NCBI GenBank assembly: GCA_963932145.1
Contig: CAWVQA010000099.1
Span: 310,001 to 374,000 of the forward strand
Length of the DNA stretch: 64,000 nt
Reading direction: 5' to 3'
DNA from: Acanthosepion lycidas
Lineage: Eukaryota; Mollusca; Cephalopoda; Sepiida; Sepiidae
Position numbers and translations under genes: made by a program. The notes under the pieces were generated by a model. That model was given only the letters and a program-made list of their open reading frames with translations, was not told where the DNA came from and ran no database searches. Positions 11,198 through 24,000 of the stretch are shown here, one piece after another (the first letter of the stretch is position 1; each line of letters starts with the position of its first letter).

Positions 11198-12001
11198 TTA
11201 GATTAGGTCTTTCCCTGTCCATAATGCTAAATTGAGGAAGTAAAATAGAAAAAGTAATGGGAAACAGAAGAGAAATGTACAGTGATCACCCATTTTGTGC
11301 CCACAATCTTTTTCATGGAAATCCCAGTCATATGAGTCGAGTCCATGCATGCTACGATCACGGTATGTATTTGAAGGCAAAATATTTTTTTTCATATCAT
11401 AGATTAGGTCTTTCCCAGTCCATAATGCTAAATTGAGGAAGTAAAATAGAAATACTAATGGGAAATAGAAGAGAAATGTACAGTGATCACCCATTTTGTG
11501 CCCACAATCTTTTTCATGGAAATCCCAGTCATATGAGTCGAGTCCATGCATGCTACGATCGCGGTATGAATTTGAAGGCAAAATATTTTTTTGCTGATCT
11601 TAGATTAGGTCTTTCCCTGTCCATAATGCTAAATTGAGGAAGTAAAATAGAAATAGTAATGGGAAACAGAAGAGAAATGTACAGTGATCACACATTTTGT
11701 GGCCACAATCTTTTTCATGGAAATCCCAGTCATATGAGTCGAGTCCAGGCATGCTACGATCACGGCATGAATTTGAAGGCAAAATATTTTCTTGCAGATC
11801 TTAGATTAGGTCTTTCCCTGTCCATAATGCTAAATTGAGGAAGTAAAATAGAAATAGTAATGGGAAACAGAAGAGAAATGTACAGTGACCACGCATTTTG
11901 TGCCCACAATCTTTTTCATGGAAATCCCAGTCATATGAGTCGAGTCCATGCATGCTACGATCACGGTATGAATTTGAAGGCAAAATATTTTTTTGCAGAT
12001 C
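11198..12001. repeat. 4-mer HOR, second copy (period 804 bp)
   Basis: Same four monomers as 10394-11197, with TTTCATATCATAG near 11394 and GTGACCACGC near 11884. The right end differs: CGATCACGG and GCAGATC here against CGATCGCGG and GCTGATC in the first copy. The exchange boundary therefore lies in the last ~50 bp. Confidence 0.85.
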
Positions 12002-12202
12002 TTAGATTAGGTCTTTCCCTGTCCATAATGCTAAATTGAGGAAGTAAAATAGAAAAAGTAATGGGAAACAGAAGAGAAATGTAGAGTGATCACCCATTTT
12101 GTGCCCACAATCTTTTTCATGGAAATCCCAGTCATATGAGTCGAGTCTATGCATGCTACGATCACGGTATGAATTTGAAGGCAAAATATTTTTTTGCAGA
12201 TC

Positions 12203-13408
12203 TTAGATTAGTTCTTTCCCTGTCCATAATGCTAAATTGAGGAAGTAAAATAGAAATAGTAATGGGAAACAGAAGAGAAATGTACAGTGATCACGCATTT
12301 TGTGCCCACAATCTTTTTCATGGAAATCCCAGTCATATGAGTCGAGTCCAGGCATGCTACGATCACGGTATGAATTTGAAGGCAAAATATTTTTTTGCAG
12401 ATCTTAGATTAGGTCTTTCCCTGTCCATAATGCTAAATTGAGGAAGTAAAATAGAAATACTAATGGGAAACAGAAGAGAAATGTACAGTGATCACCCATT
12501 TTGTGCCCACAATCTTTTTCATGGAAATCCCAGTCATATGAGAAGAGTCCATGCATGCTACGATCACGGTATGAATTTGAAGGCAAAATATTTTTTTGCA
12601 GATCTTAGATTAGGTCTTTCCCTGTCCATAATGCTAAATTGAGGAAGTAAAATAGAAATAGTAATGGGAAACAGAAGAGAAATGTACTGTGATCACGCAT
12701 TTTGTGCCCACAATCTTTTTCATGGAAATCCCAGTCATATGAGTCGAGTCCAGGCATGCTACGATCACGGTATGAATTTGAAGGCAAAATATTATTTTGC
12801 AGATCTTAGATTAGGTCTTTCCCTGTCCATAATGCTAAATTGAGGAAGTAAAATAGAAAAAGTAATGGGAAACAGAAGAGAAATGTACAGTGATCAAGCA
12901 TTTTGTGCCCACAATCTTTTTCATGGAAATCCCAGTCATATGAGTCGAGTCCAGGCATGCTACGATCACGGTATGAATTTGAAGGCAAAATATTTTTTTG
13001 CAGATCTTAGATTAGGTCTTTCCCTGTCCATAATGCTAAATTGAGGAAGTAAAATAGAAATAGTAATGGGAAACAGAAGAGAAATGTACAGTGATCACGC
13101 ATTTTGTGCCCACAATCTTTTTCATGGAAATCCCAGTCATATGAGTCGAGTCCAGGCATGCTACGATCACGGTATGAATTTGAAGGCAAAATATTTTTTT
13201 GCAGATCTCAGATTAGGTCTTTCCCTGTCCATAATGCTAAATTCAGGAAGTAAAATAGAAATAGTAATGGGAAACAGAAGAGAAATGTACAGTGATCACA
13301 CATTTTCTGCCCACAATCTTTTTCATGGAAATCCCAGTCATATGAGACGAGTCCATGCATGCTACGATCACGGTATGAATTTGAAGGCAAAATATTTTTT
13401 TGCAGATC
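12203..13408. repeat. 6-mer segment, second copy of 7178-8383
   Basis: Carries the ordered variants TTAGTTCTTTCC, GAGAAGAGTCC and GTACTGTGATCACGC, then A, and A followed by TTCAGG and C, 5025 bp downstream of the first copy. The intervening units must have been added or moved after this module formed. Confidence 0.8.
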
Positions 13409-14212
13409 TTAGATTAGGTCTTTCCCTGTCCATAATGCTAAATTGAGGAAGTAAAATAGAAAAAGTAATGGGAAACAGAAGAGAAATGTACAGTGATCAC
13501 ACATTTTGTGCCCACAGTCTTTTTCATGGAAATCCCAGTCATATGAGACGAGTCCATGCATGCTACGATCACGGTATGAATTTGAAGGCAAAATATTTTT
13601 TTTCAGATCTTAGATTAGGTCTTTCCCTGTCCATAATGCTAAATTGAGGAAGTAAAATAGAAATAGTAATGGGAAACAGAAGAGAAATGTACAGTGATCA
13701 CGCATTTTGTGCCCACAATCTTTTTCATGGAAATCCCAGTCATATGAATCGAGTCCAGGCATGCTACGATCACGGTATGAATTTGAAGGCGAAATATTTT
13801 TTTGCAGATCTTAGATTAGGTCTTTCACTGTCCATAATGCTAAATTGAGGAAGTAAAATAGAAATAGTAATGGGAAACAGAAGAGAAATGTACAGTGATC
13901 ACGCACTTTGTGCCCACAATCTTTTTCATGGAAATCCCAGTCATATGAATCGAGTCCAGGCATGCTACGATCACGGTATGAATTTGAAGGCAAAATATTT
14001 TTTTGCAGATCTTAGATTAGGTCTTTCCCTGTCCATAATGCTAAATTGAGGAAGTAAAATAGAAAAAGTAATGGGAAACAGAAGAGAAATGTACAGTGAT
14101 CACCCATTTTGTGCCCACAATCTTTTTCATGGAAATCCCAGTCATATGAGTCGAGTCCATGCATGCTACGATCACGGTATGAATTTGAAGGCAAAATACT
14201 TTTTTGCTGATC

Positions 14213-15619
14213 TTAGATTACGTCTTTCCCTGTCCATAATGCTCAATTGAGGAAGTAAAATAGAAATAGTAATGGGAAACAGAAGAGAAATGTACAGAGA
14301 TCACCCATTTTGTGCCCACAATCGTTTTCATGGAAATCCCAGTCATATGAGTCGAGTCCATGCATGCTACGATAACGGTATGAATTTGAAGGCAAAATAT
14401 TTTTTTGCAGATCTCAGATTAGGTCTTTCCCTGTCCATAATGCTAAATTCAGGAAGTAAAATAGAAATAGTAATGGGAAACAGAAGAGAAATGTACAGTG
14501 ATCACACATTTTGTGCCCACAGTCTTTTTCATGGAAATCCCAGTCATATGAGACGAGTCCATGCATGCTACGATCACGGTATGAATTTGAAGGCAAAATA
14601 TTTTTTTGCAGATCTTAGATTAGTTCTTTCCCTGTCCATAATGCTAAATTGAGGAAGTAAAATAGAAATAGTAATGGGAAACAGAAGAGAAATGTACAGT
14701 GATCACGCATTTTGTGCCCACAATCTTTTTCATGGAAATCCCAGTCATATGAGTCGAGTTCAGGCATGCTACGATCACGGTATGAATTTGAAGGCAAAAT
14801 ATTTTTTTGCAGATCTTAGATTAGGTCTTTCCCAGTCCATAATGCTAAATTGAGGAAGTAAAATAGAAATAGTAATGGGAAACAGAAGAGAAATGTACAG
14901 TGATCACCCATTTTGTGCCCACAATCTTTTTCATGGAAATCCCAGTCATATGAGTCGAGTCCATGCATGCTACGATCACGGTATGAATTTGAAGGGAAAA
15001 TATTTTTTTGCTGATCTTAGAATACGTCTTTCCCTGTCCATAATGCTAAATTGAGGAAGTAAAATAGAAATAGTAATGGGAAAGAGAAGAGAAATGTACA
15101 GAGATCACCCATTTTGTGCCCACAATCTTTTTCATGGAAATCCCAGTCATATGAGTCAAGTCCATGCATGCTACGATCACGGTATGAATTTGAAGGCAAA
15201 ATATTTTTTTGCAGATCATAGATTAGGTCTTTCCCTGTCCATAATGCTAAATTGAGGAAGTAAAATAGAAATAGTAATGGGAAACAGAAGAGAAATGTAC
15301 AGTGATCACGCATTTTGTGCCCACAATCTTTTTCATGGAAATCCCAGTCATATGAATCGAGTCCAGGCATGCTACGATCACGGTATGAATTTGAAGGCAA
15401 AATATTTTTTTGCAGATCTTAGATTAGGTCTTTCCCTGTCCATAATGCTAAATTGAGGAAGTAAAATAGAAAAAGTAATGGGAAACAGAAGAGAAATGTA
15501 CAGTGATCACCCATTTTGTGCCCACAATCTTTTTCATGGAAATCCCAGTCATATGAGTCGAGTCCATGCATGCTACAATCACGGTATGAATTTGAAAGCA
15601 AAATACTTTTTTGCTGATC
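14213..15619. repeat. Family X module, 7 monomers
   Basis: Starts with a monomer having GCTCAATTGAGG, CAGAGATCACCC, AATCGTTTTC and CGATAACGG, followed by TTCAGG and the CCCACAGTC monomer, TTAGTTCTTTCC, a GAAGGGAAAA monomer, and a pair linked by CAGATCATAG. The same starting type returns at 15620. From 14615 to at least 15820 the order matches 28639-29844 at a constant offset of 14,024 bp. Confidence 0.75.
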
Positions 15620-16423
15620 TTAGATTACGTCTTTCCCTGTCCATAATGCTCAATTGAGGAAGTAAAATAGAAATAGTAATAGGAAACAGAAGAGAAATAT
15701 ACAGAGATCACCCATTTTGTGCCCACAATCGTTTTCATGGAAATCCCAGTCATATGAGTCGAGTCCATGCATGCTACGATAACGGTATGAATTTGAAGGT
15801 AAAATATTTTTTTGCTGATCTTAGATTACGTCTTTCCCTGTCCATAATGCTAAATTGAGGAAATAAAATAGAAATAGTAATGGGAAACAGAATAGAAATG
15901 TACAGTGATCACACATTTTGTGCCCACAGTCTTTTTCATGGAAATCCCAGTCATATGAGACGAGTCCATGCATGCTACGATCACGGTATGAATTTGAAGG
16001 CAAAATATTTTTTTGCAGATCTTAGATTAGTTCTTTCCCTGTCCATAATGCTAAATTGAGGAAGTAAAATAGAAATATTAATGGGAAACAGAAGAGAAAT
16101 GTGCAGTGATCACACATTTTGTGCCCACAATCTTTTTCATGGACATCCCAGTCATATGAGACGAGTCCATGCATGCTACGATCACGGTATGAATTTGAAA
16201 GCAAAATATTTTTTTGCAGATCTTAGATTAGGTCTTTCCCTGTCCATAATGCTAAATTGAGGAAGTAAAATAGAAATAGTAATGGGAAACAGAAGAGAAA
16301 TGTACAGTGATCACGCATTTTGTGCCCACAATCTTTTTCATGGAAATCCCAGTCATATGAGTCGAGTCCATGCATGCTACGATCACGGTATGAATTTGAA
16401 GGCAAAATGTTTTTTTGCAGATC

Positions 16424-16623
16424 TTAGATTAGGTCTTTCCCTGCCCATAATGCTAAATTGAGGAAGTAAAATAGAAATACTAATGGGAAACAGACGAGAA
16501 ATGTACAGTGATCACACATTTTCTGCCCACAATCTTTTTCATGGAAATCCCAGTCATATGAGTCGAGTCCATGCATGCTCCGATCACGGTATGAATTTGA
16601 AGGCAAAATATTTTTTGCAGATC
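16424..16623. repeat. 200-bp monomer, T7 tract shortened to T6
   Basis: AAAATATTTTTTGCAG near 16607 has six Ts where the usual tract has seven. The same slippage product recurs at 17629-17828 and 20981-21180 in a similar class C-like monomer, so it is inherited with that monomer type and did not arise each time. Confidence 0.85.
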
Positions 16624-17628
16624 TTAGATAAGGTCTTTCCCTGTCCATAATGCTAAATTGAGGAAGTAAAATAGAAATAGTAATGGGAAACAGAAGAGAA
16701 ATGTACAGTGATCACCCATTTTGTGCCCACAAACTTTTTCATGGAAATCCCAGTCATATGAGTCGAGTCCATGCATACTATGATCACGGTATGAATTTGA
16801 TGGCAAAATATTTTTTTGCAGATCTTAGATTAGGTCTTTCCCTGTCCATAATGCTAAATTGAGGAAGTAAAATAGAAATAGTAATGGGAAACAGAGGAGA
16901 AATGTACAGTGATCACCCATTTTGTGCCCACAATCTTTTTCATGGAAATCCCAGTCATATGAGACAAGTCCATGCATGCTACGATCACGGTATGAATTTG
17001 AAGGCAAAATATTTTTTTGCAGATCTTAGATTAGGTCTTTCCCTGTCCATAATGCTAAATTGAGGAAGTAAAATAGAAATAGTAATGGGAAACAGAAGAG
17101 AAATGTACAGTGATCACGCATTTTGTGCCCACAATCTTTTTCATGGAAATCCCAGTCATATGAGTCGAGTCCAGGCATGCTACGATCACGGTATGTATTT
17201 GAAGGCAAAATATTTTTTTGCAGATCTTAGATTAGGTCTTTCCCTGTCCATAATGCTAAATTGAGGAAGTAAAATAGAAATAGTAATGGGAAACAGAAGA
17301 GAAATGTACAGTGATCACGCATTTTGTGCCCACAATCTTTTTCATGGAAATCCCAGTCATATGAGTCGAGTCCAGGCATGCTACGATCACGGTATGAATT
17401 TGAAGGCAAAATATTTTTTTGCAGATCTTAGATTAGTTCTTTCCCTGTCCATAATGCTAAATTGAGGAAGTAAAATAGAAATACTAATGGGAAATAGAAG
17501 AGAAATGTACAGTGATCACCCATTTTGTGCCCACAATCTTTTTCATGGAAATCCCATTCATATGAGTCGAGTCCATGCATGCTACGATCACGGTATGAAT
17601 TTGAAAGCAAAATATTTTTTTGCAGATC

Positions 17629-17828
17629 TTAGATTAGGTCTTTCCCTGTCCATAATGCTAAATTGAGGAAGTAAAATAGAAATACTAATGGGAAACAGAA
17701 AAGAAATGTACAGTGATCACACATTTTCTGCCCACAATCTTTTTCATGGAAATCCCAGTCATATGAGTCGAGTCCATGCATGCTACGATCACGGTATGAA
17801 TTTGAAGGCAAAATATTTTTTGCAGATC
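17629..17828. repeat. 200-bp T6 monomer
   Basis: Same T6 variant as 16424-16623, carried by a monomer with CAGAAAAGAAATG. It is followed by the CACAAACTTTTTC monomer, as at the first site. Confidence 0.85.
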
Positions 17829-18029
17829 TTAGATAAGGTCTTTCCCTGTCCATACTGCTAAATTGAGGAAGTAAAATAGAAATAGTAATGGGAAACAGAA
17901 GAGAAATGTACAGTGATCACCCATTTTGTGCCCACAAACTTTTTCATGGAAATCCCAGTCATATGAGTCGAGTCCATGCATGCTACGATCACGGTATGAA
18001 TTTGAAGGCAAAATATTTTTTTGCAGATG

Positions 18030-18231
18030 TCAGATTAGGTCTTTCCCTGTCCATAATGCTAAATTGGGAAAAGTAAAATAGAAATAGTAATGGGAAACAG
18101 AAGAGAAATGTACAGTGATCACGCATTTTGTGCCCACAATCTTTTTCATGGAAATCCCAGTCATATGAATCGAGTCCAGGCATGCTACGATCACGGTATG
18201 AATTTGAAGGCAAAATATTTTTTTGCAGATC
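18030..18231. repeat. 202-bp monomer with ATTGGGAAAAG junction
   Basis: AAATTGGGAAAAGTAAAA replaces AAATTGAGGAAGTAAAA near 18062, a gain of one base. This is the first occurrence of a variant later found repeatedly between 22.1 and 26.6 kb. Confidence 0.85.
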
Positions 18232-19035
18232 TTAGATTAGGTCTTTCCCTGTCCATAATGCTAAATTGAGGAAGTAAAATAGAAAAAGTAATGGGAAACA
18301 GAAGAGAAATGTACAGTGATCACCCATTTTGTGCCCACAATCTTTTTCATGGAAATCCCAGTCATATGAGTCGAGTCCATGCATGCTACGATAACGGTAT
18401 GAATTTGAAGGCAAAATATTTTTTTGCAGATCTCAGATTAGGTCTTTCCCTGTCCATAATGCTAAATTCAGGAAGTAAAATAGAAATAGTAATGGGAAAC
18501 AGAAGAGAAATGTACAGTGATCACACATTTTGTGCCCACAGTCTTTTTCATGGAAATCCCAGTCATATGAGACGAGTCCATGCATGCTACGATCACGGTA
18601 TGAATTTGTAGGCAAAATATTTTTTTGCAGATCTTAGATTAGTTCTTTCCCTGTCCATAATGCTAAATTGAGGAAGTAAAATAGAAATACTAATGGGAAA
18701 CAGAAGAGAAATGTACAGTGATCACGCATTTTATGCCCACAATCTTTTTCATGGAAATCCCAGTCATATGAGTCGAGTCCAGGCATGCTACGATCACGGT
18801 ATGAATTTGAAGGCAAAATATTTTTTTGCAGATCTTAGATTAGGTCTTTCCCAGTCCATAATGCTAAATTGAGGAAGTAAAATAGAAATAGTAATGGGAA
18901 ACAGAAGAGAAATGTACAGTGATCACCCATTTTGTGCCCACAATCTTTTTCATGGAAATCCCAGTCATATTAGTCGAGTCCATGCATGCTACGATCACGG
19001 TATGAATTTGAAGGGAAAATATTTTTTTGCTGATC
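18232..19035. repeat. Family X fragment inside family Y
   Basis: Contains the CGATAACGG monomer followed by TTCAGG, the CCCACAGTC monomer, a TTAGTTCTTTCC monomer and a GAAGGGAAAA monomer, in the order seen at 14.2 and 28.6 kb. It is cut on the right by the out-of-register deletion near 19,191. Confidence 0.7.
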
Positions 19036-19371
19036 TTAGATTACGTCTTTCCCTGTCCATAATGCTAAATTGAGGAAGTAAAATAGAAATAGTAATGGGA
19101 AACAGAAGAGAAATGTACAGAGATCACCCATTTTGTGCCCACAATCTTTTTCATGGAAATCCCAGTCATATGAGTCGAGTCCATGCATGCTTCATAATGC
19201 TAAATTGAGGAAGTAAAATAGAAATAGTAATGGGAAACAGAAGAGAAATGTACAGTGATCACGCATTTTGTGCCCACAATCTTTTTCATGGAAATCCCAG
19301 TCATATGAGTCGAGTCCAGGCATGCTACGATCACGGTATGAATTTGAAGGCAAAATGTTTTTTTGCAGATC
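19036..19371. repeat. Two monomers fused by a 66-bp net out-of-register deletion
   Basis: At 19181-19200 the sequence passes from CCATGCATGCT directly to TCATAATGCTAAATTG. The end of one monomer and the start of the next, 67 bp in total, are missing and one T is added, leaving 336 bp where 402 are expected. The flanks share no obvious homology. It is the only large length change in the window that is not a whole number of monomers, so it looks like end joining or replication slippage. Unequal crossover would keep register. Confidence 0.85.
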
Positions 19372-20778
19372 TTAGATTAGGTCTTTCCCTGTCCATAATG
19401 CTAAATTGAGGAAGTAAAATAGAAATAGTAATGGGAAACAGAAGAGAAATGTACAGTGATCACCCATTTTGTGCCCACAAACTTTTTCATGGAAATCCCA
19501 GTCATATGAGTCGAGTCCATGCATGCTATGATCACGGTATGAATTTGATGGCAAAATATTTTTTTGCAGATCTTAGATTAGGTCTTTCCCTGTCCATAAT
19601 GCTAAATTGAGGAAGTAAAATAGAAATAGTAATGGGAAACAGAGGAGAAATGTACAGTGATCACCCATTTTGTGCCCACAATCTTTTTCATGGAAATCCC
19701 CGTCATATGAGACAAGTCCATGCATGCTACGATCACGGTATGAATTTGAAGGCAAAATATTTTTTTGCAGATCTTAGATTAGGTCTTTCCCTGTCCATAA
19801 TGCTAAATTGAGGAAGTAAAATAGAAATAGTAATGGGAAACAGAAGAGAAATGTACAGTGATCACGCATTTTGTGCCCACAATCTTTTTCATGGAAATCC
19901 CAGTCATATGAGTCGAGTCCAGGCATGCTACGATCACGGTATGAATTTGAAGGCAAAATATTTTTTTGCAGATCTTAGATTAGGTCTTTCCCTGGCCATA
20001 ATGCTAAATTGAGGAAGTAAAATAGAAATAGTAATGGGAAACAGAAGAGAAATGTACAGTGATCACGCATTTTGTGCCCACAATCTTTTTCATGGAAATC
20101 CCAGTCATATGAGTCGAGTCCAGGCATGCTACGATCACGGTATGAATTTGAAGGCAAAATATTTTTTTGCAGATCTTAGATTAGGTCTTTCCCTGTCCAT
20201 AATGCTAAATTGAGGAAGTAAATTAGAAATATTAATGGGAAAGAGAAGAGATATGTACAGTGATCACCCATTTTCGGCCCACAAACTTTTTCATGGAAAT
20301 CCCAGTCATATGAGTCGAGTCCAGGCATGCTACGATCACGGTATGAATTTGAAGGCAAAATATTTTTTTGCAGATCTTAGATTAGGTCTTTCCCTGTCCA
20401 TAATGCTAAATTGAGGAAGTAAAATAGAAATACTAATGGGAAATAGAAGAGAAATGTACAGTGATCACCCATTTTGTGCCCACAATCTTTTTCATGGAAA
20501 TCCCATTCATATGAGTCGAGTCCATGCATGCTACGATCATGGTATGAATTTGAAAGCAAAATATTTTTTTGCAGATCTTAGATTAGGTCTTTCCCTGTCC
20601 ATAATGCTAAATTGAGGAAGTAAAATAGAAATAGTAATGGGAAACAGAAGAGAAATGTACAGTGATCACGCATTTTGTGCCCACAATCTTTTTCATGGAA
20701 ATCCCAGTCATATGAGTCGAGTCCAGGCATGCTACGATCACGGTATGAATTTGAAGGTAAAATATTTTTTTGCTGATC

Positions 20779-20980
20779 TTAGATTAGGTCTTTCCCTGTC
20801 CATAATGCTAAATTGAGGAAGTAAAATAGAAATATTAATGGGAAACAGAAGAGAAATGTACAGTGATCACGCATTTTGTGCCCACAATCTTTTTCATGGA
20901 AATCCCAGTCATATGAGTCGAGTCCAGGCATGCTACGATCACGGTATGAATTTGAAGGAAAAAATGTTTTTTTGCAGATC
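20779..20980. repeat. 202-bp monomer, extra A in GAAGGAAAAAATG
   Basis: GAAGGAAAAAATGTTTTTTTGC near 20955 is one base longer than the usual GAAGGCAAAATATTTTTTTGC. The dyad AAAATATTTT is lost in this copy. I saw no other copy with this change. Confidence 0.75.
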
Positions 20981-21180
20981 TTAGATTAGGTCTTTCCCTG
21001 TCCATAATGCTAAATTGAGGAAGTAAAATAGAAATACTAATGGGAAACAGAAAAGAAATGTACAGTGATCACACATTTTCTGCCCACAATCTTTTTCATG
21101 GAAATCCCAGTCATATGAGTCGAGTCCATGCATGCTACGATCACGGTATGAATTTGAAGGCAAAATATTTTTTGCAGATC
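20981..21180. repeat. 200-bp T6 monomer
   Basis: Third copy of the CAGAAAAGAAATG monomer with the T6 tract, after 16424 and 17629. Confidence 0.85.
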
Positions 21181-21980
21181 TTAGATAAGGTCTTTCCCTG
21201 TCCATAATGCTAAATTGAGGAAGGAAAATAGAAATAGTAATGGGAAACAGAAGAGAAATGTACAGTGATCACCCATTTTGTGCCCACAATCTTTTTCATG
21301 GAAATCCCAGTCATATGAGTCGAGTCCATGCATGCTACGATCACGGTATGAATTTGAAGGCAAAATATTTTTTTGCAGATCTTAGATTAGGTCTTTCCCT
21401 GTCCATAATGCTAAATTGAGGAAGTAAAATAGAAATAGTAATGGGAAACAGAAGAGAAATGTACAGTGATCACGCATTTTGTGCCCACAATCTTTTTCAT
21501 GGAAATCCCAGTCATATGAGTCGAGTCCAGGCATGCTACGATCACGGTATGAATTTGAAGGCAAAATATTTTTTTGCAGATCTTAGATTAGGTCTTTCCC
21601 TGTCCATAATGCTAAATTGAGGAAGTAAAATAGAAATAGTAATGGGAAACAGAAGAGAAATGTACAGTGATCACGCATTTTGTGCCCACAATCTTTTTCA
21701 TGGAAATCCCAGTCATATGAGTCGAGTCCAGGCATGCTACGATCACGGTATGAATTTGAAGGCAAAATATTTTTTTGCAGATCTTAGATTAGGTCTTTCC
21801 CTGTCCATAATGCTAAATTGAGGAAGTAAATTAGAAATAGTAATGGGAAAGAGAAGAGAAATGTACAGTGATCACCCATTTTCGGCCCACAAACTTTTTC
21901 ATGGAAATCCCAGTCATATGAGTCGAGTCCAGGCATGCTACGATCACGGTATGAATTTGAAGGCAAAATATTTTTTTGCA

Positions 21981-24000
21981 GATCTTAGATTAGGTCTTTC
22001 CCTGTCCATAATGCTAAATTGAGGAAGTAAAATAGAAATACTAATGGGAAATAGAAGAGAAATGTACAGTGATCACCCATTTTGTGCCCACAATCTTTTT
22101 CATGGAAATCCCATTCATATGAGTCGAGTCCATGCATGCTACGATCACGGTATGAATTTGAAGGCAAAATATTTTTTTGCTGATCTTAGATTAGGTCTTT
22201 CCCTGTCCATAATGCTAAATTGGGAAAAGTAAAATAGAAATAGTAATGGGAAACAGAAGAGAAATGTACAGTGATCACGCATTTTGTGCCCACAATCTTT
22301 TTCATGGAAATCCCAGTCATTTGAGTCGAGTCCAGGCATGCGGCATGCTACGATCACGGTATGAATTTGAGGGGAAAATATTTTTTTGCAGATCTTAGAT
22401 TAGGTCTTTCCCTGTCCATAATGCTAAATTGAGGAAGTAAAATAGAAATAGTAATGGGAAACAGAAGAGAAATGTACAGTGATCACGCATTTTGTGCCCA
22501 CAATCTTTTTCATGGAAACCCCAGTCATGTGAGTCGAGTCCAGGCATGCTACGATCACGGTATGAATTTGAAGGCAAAATATTTTTTTGCTGATCTTAGA
22601 TTAGGTCTTTCCCTGTCCATAATGCTAAATTGAGGAAGTAAAATAAAAATACTAATGGGAAATAGAAGAGAAATGTACAGTGATCACCCATTTTGTGCCC
22701 ACAATATTTTTCATGGAAATCCCAGTCATATGAGTCGAGTCCATGCATGCTACGATCACGGTATGAATTTGAAGGCAAAATATTTTTTTGCTGATCTTAG
22801 ATTAGGTCTTTCCCTGTCCATAATGCTAAATTGGGAAAAGTAAAATAGAAATAGTAATGGGAAACAGAAGAGAAATGTACAGTGATCACGCATTTTGTGC
22901 CCACAATCTTTTTCATGGAAATCCCAGTCATTTGAGTCGAGTCCAGGCATGCTACGATCACGGTATGAATTTGAAGGCAAAATATTTTTTTGCAGATCTT
23001 AGATTAGGTCTTTCCCTGTCCATAATGCTAAATTGAGGAAGTAAAATAGAAATAGTAATGGGAAACAGAAGAGAAATGTACAGTGATCACCCATTTTGTG
23101 CCCACAAACTTTTTCATGGAAATCCCAGTCATATGAGTCGAGTCCATGCATGCTATGATCACGGTATGAATTTGATGGCAAAATATTTCTTTGCAGATCT
23201 TAGATTAGGTCTTTCCCTGTCCATAATGCTAAATTGAGGAAGTAAAATAGAAATAGTAATGGGAAACAGAAGAGAAATTTACAGTGATCACACATTTTCT
23301 GCCCACAATCTTTTTCATGGAAATCCCAGTCATATGAGTCGAGTCCAGGCATGCTACGATCACGGTATGAATTTGAAGGCAAAATATTTTTTTGCAGATC
23401 TTAGATTAGGTCTTTCCCTGTCCATAATGCTAAATTGAGCAAGTAAAATAGAAATAGTAATGGGAAACAGAAGAGAAATGTACAGTCATCACCCATTTTG
23501 TGCCCACAATCTTTTTCATGGAAATCCCAGTCATATGAGTCGAGTCCATGCATGCTACGATCACGGTATGAATTTGAAGGCAAAATATTTTTTTGCTGAT
23601 CTTAGATTATGTCTTTCCCTGTCCATAATGCTAAATTGAGAAAAGGAAAATACAAATAGTAATGGGAAACAGAAGAGAAATGTACAGTGATCACGCATTT
23701 TGTGCCCACAATCTTTTTCATGGAAATCCCAGTCATTTGAGTCGAGTCCAGGCATGCTACGATCACGGTATGAATTTGAGGGCAAAATATTTTTTTGCAG
23801 ATCTTAGATTACGTCTTTCCCTGTCCATAATGCTAAATTGAGGAAGTAAAATAGAAATAGTAATGGGAAACAGAAGAGAAATGTACAGTGATCACGCATT
23901 TTGTGTCCACAATCTTTTTCATGGAAACCCCAGTCATGTGAGTCGAGTCCAGGCATGCTACGATCACGGTATGAATTTGAAGGCAAAATATTTTTTTGCT
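21981..24000. repeat. Family Y 10-mer HOR, first copy (2020 bp)
   Basis: Ten monomers of lengths 201, 209, 201, 201, 202, 201, 201, 201, 202 and 201 in my phase. The next 2020 bp repeat the same order, including the 7-bp duplication, AAATAAAAATACTAATGG, CATGGAAACCCCAGTCATGTG, TATGATCACGG with TATTTCTTTGC, and CAGTCATCACCC. One clear difference between the copies is CAGTCATTTGAG (near 22928) against CAGTCATATGAG (near 24948). Confidence 0.9.
22186..22394. repeat. 209-bp monomer with 7-bp tandem duplication
   Basis: GGCATGC at 22335-22341 is directly repeated at 22342-22348, duplicating the GCATGC palindrome. The copy also has the ATTGGGAAAAG one-base gain, so it is 8 bp over length. Confidence 0.9.

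Larger units (their letters stand above)
19774..21381. repeat. Family Y 8-monomer unit, partly repeated at 21382
   Basis: Two class A monomers, a TTTTCGGCCCACAAAC monomer, then a CCCATTCATATG monomer. The same four follow 1608 bp later at 21382-22185. The rest of the unit (20578-21381) holds class A copies, a 202-bp monomer (20779-20980, GAAGGAAAAAATG) and a 200-bp T6 monomer (20981-21180). Confidence 0.65.
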
